From: Lachnospiraceae bacterium UBA3386
Lineage (GTDB): Bacteria > Bacillota > Clostridia > Lachnospirales > Lachnospiraceae
NCBI GenBank assembly: GCA_002358875.1
Contig: DEPS01000139.1
Span: forward strand, 16,378-46,423
Length of the DNA: 30,046 nucleotides
Direction: 5' to 3'
Positions 1 through 6,959 of this stretch are shown here, piece after piece. The translations under genes and the position numbers were made by a program. Below the pieces are notes generated by a model. The model ran no database searches. It was not told the DNA's origin and saw nothing but the letters and a program-made list of their open reading frames with translations. Numbering within the stretch: the first letter of the stretch is position 1; each line of letters begins with the position of its first letter.

Positions 1-672
1 GTCGACCACATCTGCGGAGATCTTGATTTTGAAGAGGGAGGCAACCCTGTCGTCCGAAACTGCGTCATGGCGGCGGCGGATCCCGTTCTTGTGGACAGCT
101 ATGCCTGCCACCTTCTGCAGTATACCCCTGACGACGTGCCGTACGTCCGTATGGCGGAGCAGCTGGGCATAGGGACCGCAGATCTTTCAAGGCTGGAAAT
201 CATCCGCCTGAACAGAAGTGCCTGCCGGAGCAGGAGCGCCTTCCCGGACGGTGCTGATAAAGCAAACGTGAAGGACGGTTCCGTACCAAAATCCGGCGGC
301 TGCCAAAATATCGGAACCTGCCTGAAAACCGGCATCCGTCGGGAAACAGGTATGGAAAATCTCTTTGGGATTGACGAAGAAGAAGAGCTCCCCCGCAGGG
401 ACAGGGTCCTGGAGGTCTCCTACGCTGTTGAAGCCGTTGACTCCTGCAGCGCCTGCTACGGAAATCTTGTACACGCTCTCACAAGGCTCAGGGAAGAAGG
501 CCTCCTTGATAAGCTCGACACCAGGATCGGGATAGGACAGGGCATGCAGGGAAGGACCGGACGCCTGGGCGTCGGCCGCTGCACCAGGGATTTTGATGTG
601 TGTATCATGGGATGCCCACCGGAGGCGGACCGGATGTATGAGGAACTCAGGAATTACATTCTGAATTTTTAG
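1..672 (+). CDS. DUF362-family protein, 3' part (5' end outside window)
   Basis: The reading frame is open from the first base to a TAG at 670-672, so this is the C-terminal ~223 residues of a longer protein. It starts with DHICGDLDFEEGGNP and AADPVLVDSYA, and it ends with a CSACYG motif, IGQG, GVGRCT and a final GCPPEADRMYEEL. This order is typical of the C-terminal half of DUF362 proteins, which are thought to be metal or iron-sulfur proteins of unknown reaction. The conserved cysteines in CSACYG, GRCT and GCPP are visible and may bind a cluster; that is inference. Between the two conserved blocks (about residues 75-130 of the visible part) lies a variable, charged insert with several Cys and an acidic EEEEL run. 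An internal ATG at 67 could start translation but cuts conserved sequence, so I treat the gene as partial. No convincing terminator follows directly. Confidence 0.8.
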   Translation, partial: VDHICGDLDFEEGGNPVVRNCVMAAADPVLVDSYACHLLQYTPDDVPYVRMAEQLGIGTADLSRLEIIRLNRSACRSRSAFPDGADKANVKDGSVPKSGGCQNIGTCLKTGIRRETGMENLFGIDEEEELPRRDRVLEVSYAVEAVDSCSACYGNLVHALTRLREEGLLDKLDTRIGIGQGMQGRTGRLGVGRCTRDFDVCIMGCPPEADRMYEELRNYILNF

Positions 673-778
673 CGCAAATAAAAAACCGGGTGGGGGCGGC
701 TATGTAAAACCTTACGATAATTAATTTTTACACAGCAATTATTTGCATAAAAAATATTAATCATGTGTACGAAGAATA

Positions 779-1144
779 TTGTTGCTTTTTCGCCCTGCTA
801 CTAGTGAAAATTTTTTTATAGTAAGATTAAGGATGGTCTTAGCAGTATCTTCCTGCACATCAGATAACAGTATTGCCGGTGCGGAGTATATCACGGAAAA
901 ACAGAAAAAAACACGAAGATATGTTGGAAATATAACCGTAAATACAGACAGCTTCAAGGCCTATATGCCGCTTACCAACGTCACCTGCACGGGAGGCGCC
1001 GGCACCAACGTCCTCACCTTTGAGGGCACGGCCACGAAGGACTTCTCCAACACCACCTGGGAAAGCACCGGCACCAACAATGAGCTTATGAAAATTAAGC
1101 CCGTGGGCAATTACGAGGTCTACGACCCCAATGGTGCAAGGTAA
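779..1144 (+). pseudogene. Orphan coding fragment, probable gene remnant
   Basis: I do not recognise this protein. The frame (TTG 779 to TAA 1144, 121 codons) has two unlike halves. Up to about 940 the DNA is AT-rich and reads like non-coding sequence, with no Shine-Dalgarno at 779. From about 950 to 1141 the codons are strongly biased to C-ending forms (ACC, AAC, GGC, CTC, GTC), as in the crotonase and CoA-transferase genes of this window. The second half is Thr/Asn/Gly-rich (NVTCTGGAGTNVLTFEG) and looks like the end of an extracellular or beta-rich domain. The stop codon abuts a strong terminator, as a real gene end would. The simplest reading is the 3' remnant of a deleted gene. A short lipoprotein (LAVSSC resembles a lipobox) is possible but has no proper signal sequence. 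The remainder of 673-1300 holds no other gene that I can support. Confidence 0.4.
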
Positions 1145-1182
1145 CCGGGCAGTCCGTTTTGAAAACGGACCGCCCGGTTTTT
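1143..1182 (+). terminator. Intrinsic terminator after orphan fragment
   Basis: An 18-base inverted repeat (1143-1160 and 1162-1179) has a single mismatched position, G/C-rich ends (ccgggc/gcccgg) and a tttt/aaaa centre that forms the loop. It is followed by a short T run. It begins inside the stop codon of the upstream frame. The T run is only on the plus-strand side, so it should act on rightward transcription. Confidence 0.85.
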
Positions 1183-1240
1183 GCGGTGCTGCAAAAAGAC
1201 ATTATCCCGTACTGTGCGCATTCGCTGTTTCATAAACAAT

Positions 1241-1271
1241 AAGCTGATATCAGATTAAATACAATCAGCTT
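1241..1271 (-). terminator. Weak hairpin downstream of the PPTase gene
   Basis: The 8-base arms aagctgat (1241-1248) and atcagctt (1264-1271) are perfect inverted repeats with a 15-base loop. On the minus strand they lie 30 bases beyond the phosphopantetheinyl transferase stop codon and are followed by attgttta, which is only a poor U tract. It is a possible weak terminator. Confidence 0.3.
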
Positions 1272-1300
1272 CTCGTGGAGAATACGAATGAGGAAAACGA

Positions 1301-2158
1301 TTATTTTTTCTTTATATGCTGAGAGACCGGCCGTTCCTGCAAGGCGTCGGGAGGCAGATCCGGCCTGCAGATGCGGATCATGTCGGGGATCTTCCGGGCG
1401 CAGACGGTCAGGACATATCCGGCGGGAGCCGGGAGGACGGCGTATTCGGCCGCAGGGAAAGGATGGCTGCCGGTCGGCAGGTCGTCCTTTATCCGGTCAT
1501 TGTCGGAAAAAAGACCATCCAGCTGGAGGATGCTGCCTGAAATGTAAACCGGCACGGGTTTGGTGCAGCCCATGTTTTCAGAACCTCTTTCTGCGGCGGC
1601 CTGGCCTGAAACGGGAACCGGTTCAGAGCCGGACCAGCCCATGTTTTCAACATCCGCCATCGTGCGGAACCGGTCCGGAGCAGGCTTCGGCTCCGGCCGG
1701 AAGCTGTCCATGCGGCCAGCCAGGCCGCAGCCAAGGTATTTGAGGTAGGCCTCCTTGATGGTCCAGAGCAGGCAGAAGAGGGAATTTTTTTCCTCGGAGG
1801 TATCGCAGGACAGGAGAGAGCGGTACTCGTCTTCTGTAAAAAAGCGCCTGGCAATCTTCAGAGAATCTGTGTGCCGCATTGTTGTCTCCTGCAGATCCAG
1901 GCCGACTTCAGAGTCGGAAATGGCCAGAGCGATATATTTCCCGGAGTGGGAGAAGTTAAAACGGACGGCAGGTAAATCGGGGAGGAAAGGCTTCCCGCCC
2001 GGCGTCCGGGACAGGGCTTTTTCAGTGAGAAAGGTTCCGGGAGCAAGCGCGCCGGCTTCATGAAGCCCATGGTTTAAAAGGAATAGCTCAGACTTGTCCT
2101 TTCCTATTATAAGACCTCTGTTATTGAGGATTTCTTCATGAAGATAGACGGATATCAT
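1301..2158 (-). CDS. 4'-phosphopantetheinyl transferase, Sfp type
   Basis: A 285-residue protein that should move the phosphopantetheine arm of CoA onto a serine of an acyl or peptidyl carrier protein. Family motifs are in order: FNFSHSG (about residues 67-73), VGLDLQ (85-90), FTEDEY (107-112) and WTIKEAYLKYLG (132-143). In Sfp enzymes the acidic residues of the GIDIE and KEA motifs hold Mg2+. Here Asp88 and Glu136 are present, but the last residue of the first motif is Gln90 rather than Glu. The C-terminal half (about 150-230) is poorly conserved and longer than in many homologues. The start at 2158 is supported by AAGGAG 7 bases upstream on the minus strand. The gene stands alone and opposite to its neighbours. 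No carrier-protein, NRPS or PKS gene is visible, so the substrate is unknown; it may serve fatty-acid ACP. Confidence 0.85.
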   Translation of the reverse strand: MISVYLHEEILNNRGLIIGKDKSELFLLNHGLHEAGALAPGTFLTEKALSRTPGGKPFLPDLPAVRFNFSHSGKYIALAISDSEVGLDLQETTMRHTDSLKIARRFFTEDEYRSLLSCDTSEEKNSLFCLLWTIKEAYLKYLGCGLAGRMDSFRPEPKPAPDRFRTMADVENMGWSGSEPVPVSGQAAAERGSENMGCTKPVPVYISGSILQLDGLFSDNDRIKDDLPTGSHPFPAAEYAVLPAPAGYVLTVCARKIPDMIRICRPDLPPDALQERPVSQHIKKK

Positions 2159-2220
2159 TTATGTCTCCTTAAAGGGGATGGAAATTTATTGTGAATTTAG
2201 GGATTCCCGGTGCTTTGGTC

Positions 2221-2257
2221 TTATCATATCATGGGAAAAATAAAATTTATATGATAA
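2221..2257. repeat. Inverted repeat in divergent intergenic region
   Basis: The perfect 9-base arms ttatcatat (2221-2229) and atatgataa (2249-2257) are separated by 19 bases. They lie in the 379-base gap between the leftward PPTase gene and the rightward secDF gene, in AT-rich DNA where the PPTase promoter should be. This could be a regulator binding site or a weak hairpin. The rest of 2159-2396 shows a small ctgac/gtcag hairpin near 2320-2334 and no gene. Confidence 0.4.
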
Positions 2258-2367
2258 AAACTGTCCGCTGTCCGGGATTTTATGTGCCTGTAGGCAGCTT
2301 GAAAACGTGAGGAGGATCTGACTGCTGTGTCAGCTCTCTTATACTATTTGAAAAAGTAAACAGAAGA

Positions 2368-2399
2368 AAAATCTTTTCTTTTTACTCAAAAAAGATTTT
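2368..2399. repeat. Inverted repeat overlapping the secDF -35 region
   Basis: The perfect 10-base arms aaaatctttt (2368-2377) and aaaagatttt (2390-2399) have a 12-base spacer. The right arm overlaps the -35 element of the secDF promoter, so it is placed where a repressor or activator could act. AT-rich arms can also arise by chance. Confidence 0.35.
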
Positions 2400-2426
2400 A
2401 CAATCGGGCGGGCATGGTGCTATAAT
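2397..2426 (+). promoter_or_regulatory. Sigma-A promoter for secDF
   Basis: TTTACA (2397-2402, 5 of 6 to TTGACA), an 18-base spacer, and a perfect TATAAT (2421-2426) preceded by TGC, which gives an extended -10. Expected transcription start is near 2433, leaving a leader of about 105 bases before the secDF start. It is the best promoter seen upstream of the long plus-strand gene run. Confidence 0.8.
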
Positions 2427-2537
2427 GGCAAAGTGTCTGTTTTTTTGCAGGCGCGGCCGGATGACGGCATGAACGGAGCCGGCTTGCACGTGAAATGTGT
2501 GCAGAGAAGCAAGTGTTAGAGGAGGAAAGAAGACGCA

Positions 2538-4958
2538 ATGAAGAGATCGAGAGCTGTCATTTCCCTTATTCTCGTGGCGGCCATCACAGGTCTGATGGCT
2601 TACACGGTGCTGATCGGATTTGGCAAGGGACACAGAGGTTCATATCACAATATCAAAAAGGGTCTGGATCTGGCAGGCGGTGCCAGTATCACCTATCAGG
2701 CGGTGGGTGAGAAAGCGCCTTCGCAGGAAGATCTCAATGATACAAAATACAAGCTGCAGCGCCGTGTTGACCAGTACAGCACGGAGGCACAGGTCTATAC
2801 GGAAGGCACGGATCGTCTGAATATCGAGATTCCGGGTATTTCCGGTGTCGCGGAGACGAATAAGATCCTTGAAGATCTCGGGCGTCCCGGTTCCCTGTAT
2901 TTTATCAGACAGACAGATGACGAGGGTAATCAGAACTATCAGCTCGGCGTCACAGAGGACGGCGGGATGGAGTATGTCCTGACAAAGGATCTTGAGAAGA
3001 TCATTGCTGACGGCGATGCCGTCGTGACCGGAACCCAGGTGACGGAGGCCAAGGCGGGCTATCAGCAGGATTCCATGGGCAACAAGGAGATCGTCGTCTC
3101 CCTTACCTTCAATGATGAGGGGAAAAAGGGATTTGCGGATGCAACGACAAAGGCTTTTGCCAACAAGGAATCCATCGGTATTTATTATGACGGCCATTTC
3201 ATCAGTGTGCCCACAGTGCAGGCTGCCATTACGGACGGCCGTGCTGTCATCACAGGACAGAGTGATATTACCGAGGCCGAAAACCTTGCATCCACGATCC
3301 GCATCGGCGGACTGAAAGTCGAACTGGAGCGTCTGCGCTCTCAGATCGTCGGCGCTCAGCTGGGACAGGACGCGATCCGCACCAGTAAGTTTGCCGGCAT
3401 TGTCGGTTTTGGTCTGGTCGCGCTTCTTATGATCGTGATCTATCTGCTTCCGGGCTTTGCGGCTGTTCTGGCGCTGTGCATCTATATTCTGATGATGGCG
3501 CTTGTCCTCAACGGCTTTGACATCACCCTGACGCTTCCCGGCATCGCGGGTATCCTGCTTTCTGTCGGTATGGCGGTCGACGCCAACGTCATTATTTTCG
3601 CCCGTATCCGTGAGGAGCTGGGCGCAGGCCTCGGAGTCAGGACGGCTATCAACAACGGCTTCCACAAGGCTCTGTCAGCCATCATCGACGGCAATGTGAC
3701 AACTCTGATCGCGGCGGCTGTGCTGGGCTTTCTTGGTTCAGGTTCTGTCAAGGGCTTTGCCTACACCCTTGCCATCGGTATCATTCTCTCAATGATCACC
3801 TCGCTGTTTGTGACGAGGCTCATCATCAATATTTTCTATGGCCTTGGCCTTACCGGCAAAAAGCTCTACGGAATGGGCAAAAAGAGGACTCCTTTTACCT
3901 TTGTGGAGAAGAGGACGGCCTTTTTCGCGATCTCGATCGCCCTGGTCCTTTCAGGCTTTGTTACCATGGGTATTTATCAGATTCGTCAGGGCGGTGCGCT
4001 CAATTACAGCCTTGATTTTGTCGGCGGCACGGCGACCAATGTCAGCTTTAATGAGGACAAGAGCCTCGAGGAGATTGAAAAGGATGTCATTCCTGTATTT
4101 ACACAGGTGACGGGCGACAGCAATGTCCAGATCCAGAAGGTCGCGGGCAGCAACGAAGTCATTTTCAAGACCTCTGTCCTCGATACTGAGAAGAGCACGG
4201 AGCTCTCCAACCAGCTGGTAGAGAAATTCAAAGTGGATAAGGACAGCATCACGTCCGAGACCATCAGCTCCACGATCAGTAATGAGATGAAGCGTGACGC
4301 CCTGATCGCGGTGGTCGTCGCACTGATCCTGATGCTGCTGTATATCTGGTTCAGGTTCAAGGATCTGCGCTTTGGCGCATCTTCCGCTATCTGCCTTGCC
4401 CATGATGTTCTGGTCGTTCTTGCGTTTTACGCTTTTGTCCGGATCAGCGTCGGCAGCACCTTTATCGCCTGCATGCTGACAATAGTCGGTTATTCCATCA
4501 ACGCGACCATCGTCATCTTTGACCGCGTCCGTGAGAGCATGCGCTCAAGGCGCAGGGACGAGGATCTTGCAGAGGTAGTCAACGAGAGTATTACTGATAC
4601 TCTTTCCCGAAGCATTTTCACATCCCTGACAACCTTCTTTATGGTACTCGCCCTGTATATCTTTGGCGTTGCCAGTGTCAAGGAGTTTGCCCTGCCGATC
4701 ATGATCGGCATCGTCTGCGGTGCTTATTCATCTGTCTGCCTTGCGGGCTCTATCTGGTATGTGCTACGCAAAAAAGCGGATGCTGCCCAGCAGGCCAGGC
4801 TTAATACCCGGAAAGCGGACAAGGGAAAAGTCCAGCAGAACGCTGGCGGCCAGTCCGCAAAGAAAAAGGATAATTATTCGAACCTTTCCAAAAAGGAGCG
4901 CAGGGCGCGCCGCCGCAAAGAGGAAGAGGCAAGGACCAGGTCGAAAATTTCTGTATAA
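2538..4958 (+). CDS. secDF: SecD/SecF fusion, protein export membrane protein
   Basis: An 806-residue fusion of the two accessory Sec subunits that use the proton gradient to pull exported proteins out of the SecYEG channel. The SecD half starts with one membrane helix (about residues 5-25) followed by the GLDLAGG motif (42-48), then a large extracellular P1-type region. Five further helices contain IIDGNVTTLIAA, whose Asp (about 384) is the conserved intramembrane acidic residue. The SecF half begins near residue 454 with a helix, LDFVGGT, a smaller outer domain, and five helices with YSINATIVIFDRVRE. That gives about 12 helices in total, and a basic Lys/Arg-rich cytoplasmic tail closes the protein. 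AGGAGG at 2520-2525 precedes the ATG by 12 bases. No yajC is present next to it. It is the first gene of the long rightward run. Confidence 0.95.
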   Translation: MKRSRAVISLILVAAITGLMAYTVLIGFGKGHRGSYHNIKKGLDLAGGASITYQAVGEKAPSQEDLNDTKYKLQRRVDQYSTEAQVYTEGTDRLNIEIPGISGVAETNKILEDLGRPGSLYFIRQTDDEGNQNYQLGVTEDGGMEYVLTKDLEKIIADGDAVVTGTQVTEAKAGYQQDSMGNKEIVVSLTFNDEGKKGFADATTKAFANKESIGIYYDGHFISVPTVQAAITDGRAVITGQSDITEAENLASTIRIGGLKVELERLRSQIVGAQLGQDAIRTSKFAGIVGFGLVALLMIVIYLLPGFAAVLALCIYILMMALVLNGFDITLTLPGIAGILLSVGMAVDANVIIFARIREELGAGLGVRTAINNGFHKALSAIIDGNVTTLIAAAVLGFLGSGSVKGFAYTLAIGIILSMITSLFVTRLIINIFYGLGLTGKKLYGMGKKRTPFTFVEKRTAFFAISIALVLSGFVTMGIYQIRQGGALNYSLDFVGGTATNVSFNEDKSLEEIEKDVIPVFTQVTGDSNVQIQKVAGSNEVIFKTSVLDTEKSTELSNQLVEKFKVDKDSITSETISSTISNEMKRDALIAVVVALILMLLYIWFRFKDLRFGASSAICLAHDVLVVLAFYAFVRISVGSTFIACMLTIVGYSINATIVIFDRVRESMRSRRRDEDLAEVVNESITDTLSRSIFTSLTTFFMVLALYIFGVASVKEFALPIMIGIVCGAYSSVCLAGSIWYVLRKKADAAQQARLNTRKADKGKVQQNAGGQSAKKKDNYSNLSKKERRARRRKEEEARTRSKISV

Positions 4959-5005
4959 ATCCTATGACTGCACAGGAAAGGGGCGTTTTCAGGCTCCGGC
5001 AGAAG

Positions 5006-5040
5006 CAGGGAGGATGCAGCTGCATCCTCCCTGTCTTTTC
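5006..5040 (+). terminator. Palindromic hairpin between secDF and recJ
   Basis: A perfect 28-base palindrome (5006-5033, core gcagctgc) is followed by tcttttc. It should form a 12-14 bp stem and act as a terminator or attenuator. The T run is short and interrupted, and recJ starts only about 25 bases after it with no room for a promoter in between. Some read-through is therefore expected unless recJ has a promoter inside secDF. Confidence 0.65.
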
Positions 5041-5064
5041 ATAGAAAGGCACCGGTGATTCGTG

Positions 5065-6924
5065 ATGGCAAAGTGGATGGTTTATACGAAAAAGGAAGAT
5101 TTTAAGGCCATTGCACAGGCCTGCGGGATCTCTCAGGTAATGGCCAGGATCATCCGGAACAGGGATGTGGTCGGAATTGAGGCGACAAGGAAGTTCCTTT
5201 GTGGGACGCTCCGGGATCTTCACGATCCCCGCCTTCTGCCTGACATGGAGAAGGCGGTCTCGATCCTTAGCGGGAAGATAAGGGAGGGAGCAGATGTCCG
5301 TGTGATCGGTGACTATGATGTGGACGGGATCTGTGCCTCATTTATCCTGATGCAGACGCTGACGGTCTGCGGCGCAAAGGCGGACGTCGTCCTTCCGGAT
5401 CGTGTGAGGGAAGGGTATGGCATGAATCCCCAGATGGCGGCAGACGCTGCTCAGGATGGAATTGATGTGATCCTGACCTGTGACAACGGTATTTCCGCTT
5501 ATGAGGCAGTCCAGGCTGCAAAGGATGCCGGGATCTGCGTGGTGGTGACGGATCATCACGAGGTGCCTTTTACAGAGGAAACACAGGACAGGCCGGAAGG
5601 GGACAAAAGTCCTGACAGCCGGGATGAACAAGATCCTGGTCCGGTCCGGAGATATATCCTTCCTCCGGCCGACGCGGTCGTCGATCCCAAAGTCAGAAAT
5701 CCGGAGACAGGAAAGATCGACTATCCCTTTCCCGAGATCTGTGGGGCGGTCGTCGCGTGGAAGCTGTCTGATCTTCTGCTTTGGGAGCTGGCTCCTGAGC
5801 TTCGCACCAAGACGCTGGAGGACCTCCTGCCCTTCTGCGCCCTGGCGACAGTCTGCGATGTGATGCCGCTTCTGGATGAAAACCGTATTCTGGTCAGGGA
5901 GGGACTTCTTCGCGCGGCACACACTTCCAACATCGGTCTGAGGAGCCTGCTGATCGTCAACGGTCTTGAGGGAGCGGCGCTGGGGACCTATCATGCAGGG
6001 TTTGTGATCGGCCCCTGTCTCAACGCGACAGGCCGCCTGGACAATGCGGAGCGCGCTCTGGCCCTCTTTCTTGAGGAGGATCCCCAGGAGGCCATGCGAA
6101 GCGCCCAGAAGCTGCGGGAGCTGAATGACAGCCGCAAAAGCCTCACTGAACAGGGGGTGGTGCAGGCCATTGCACAGGTGCAGACGCAGCATCTTCTTGA
6201 CAGACGGGTGATGGTCATTTTTCTTCCCGACTGTCATGAATCCCTGGCCGGCATCATCGCGGGGAGGATACGGGAGCGCTACAGCCGTCCTGTCTTTGTC
6301 CTGACAAGGACGGAGCAGGGAATCATAAAGGGTTCAGGCAGGTCGATCGAAGGCTATGACATGTTCGCATCCATGACGGCGGTCAGGGAATGCTTTATCA
6401 GATTCGGCGGCCACAGGATGGCTGCAGGTCTGTCCATGGAGGAAGAAAAAATATCTCTGTTACAGGATCTTCTTGAGGAGAACTGTGACCTTGGAAGGGA
6501 GGATCTGGTAGATGTCCTTCACATCGACATGGAGCTTCCCCCCGTCCTGTGGACCATACCTATGGTGGAGGAGCTCCGGATCCTGGAGCCCTGCGGGACG
6601 GCAAATACAAAACCGATCTTTGCGGCGAGGGGAATCAGGCTCCACAGCCTGCGTGTCATGGGAAAAGGCCGGAATGTCCTGCGTCTGGAGGGATCGGGAC
6701 CGGACGGAGGGCGTTTTGCCTTCCTTCGCTTCCAGGAGGAAGCTCTTTTCAGGGAAAAAATCGCCGCTGATGCCGGAAACAGTGCATGGGAGGCACTTCT
6801 TGCCGGCCGGGCGGATATACCGGTCAGCCTGGTCTATTACCCTGAGGTCAATGAATGGAAGGGGAGAAAATCCCTCCAGTTCGTCATAAAGGACTTCAAG
6901 ACAGCCGGGAGAAAATCCAGCTGA
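5065..6924 (+). CDS. recJ: Single-stranded-DNA-specific exonuclease RecJ
   Basis: A 619-residue DHH-family 5'-3' exonuclease used in recombination and base-excision or mismatch repair. Visible signatures are GDYDVDGICA (about residues 82-91) and TCDNG (about 140), both in the metal-binding part of the DHH domain, and then TDHHEVP. ATVCDVMPLL and GPCLNATGRLDNAE follow, and the DHHA1-type region SGRSIEGYDMFASM plus FGGHRMAAGLSM is near 430-455. A C-terminal OB-like part closes the protein. An acidic, probably disordered insert (about 175-192) sits between the DHH core and the next strand. A GTG at 5062 directly precedes the ATG and could be used instead. The Shine-Dalgarno is modest (agaaagg, 5043-5049). 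murE follows 35 bases later. In many Firmicutes recJ is followed by apt and relA; here it is not. Confidence 0.93.
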   Translation: MAKWMVYTKKEDFKAIAQACGISQVMARIIRNRDVVGIEATRKFLCGTLRDLHDPRLLPDMEKAVSILSGKIREGADVRVIGDYDVDGICASFILMQTLTVCGAKADVVLPDRVREGYGMNPQMAADAAQDGIDVILTCDNGISAYEAVQAAKDAGICVVVTDHHEVPFTEETQDRPEGDKSPDSRDEQDPGPVRRYILPPADAVVDPKVRNPETGKIDYPFPEICGAVVAWKLSDLLLWELAPELRTKTLEDLLPFCALATVCDVMPLLDENRILVREGLLRAAHTSNIGLRSLLIVNGLEGAALGTYHAGFVIGPCLNATGRLDNAERALALFLEEDPQEAMRSAQKLRELNDSRKSLTEQGVVQAIAQVQTQHLLDRRVMVIFLPDCHESLAGIIAGRIRERYSRPVFVLTRTEQGIIKGSGRSIEGYDMFASMTAVRECFIRFGGHRMAAGLSMEEEKISLLQDLLEENCDLGREDLVDVLHIDMELPPVLWTIPMVEELRILEPCGTANTKPIFAARGIRLHSLRVMGKGRNVLRLEGSGPDGGRFAFLRFQEEALFREKIAADAGNSAWEALLAGRADIPVSLVYYPEVNEWKGRKSLQFVIKDFKTAGRKSS

Positions 6925-6959
6925 TCCGGGAGCAGAGAACAGGAGTAAGGAGACAGAAG

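Noticed and set aside
1288..1743. Plus-strand Arg/Gly-rich frame opposite the phosphopantetheinyl transferase
   Set aside because: It is antisense to the conserved gene, low in complexity and has no family signature.
2640..3665. A 341-codon open frame on the minus strand inside secDF
   Set aside because: It lies fully antisense to a well-conserved SecD sequence and its translation has no recognisable domain; it is a shadow of biased codons.
5006..5033. The 28-base palindrome considered as a recombination or attachment site
   Set aside because: No integrase, no duplicated flanks and no foreign genes are present; a transcription hairpin explains it.
6855..6959. Upstream extension of the murE reading frame
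   Set aside because: It overlaps the end of recJ, while ATG 6960 has AAGGAG at ideal spacing and a typical MurE start.
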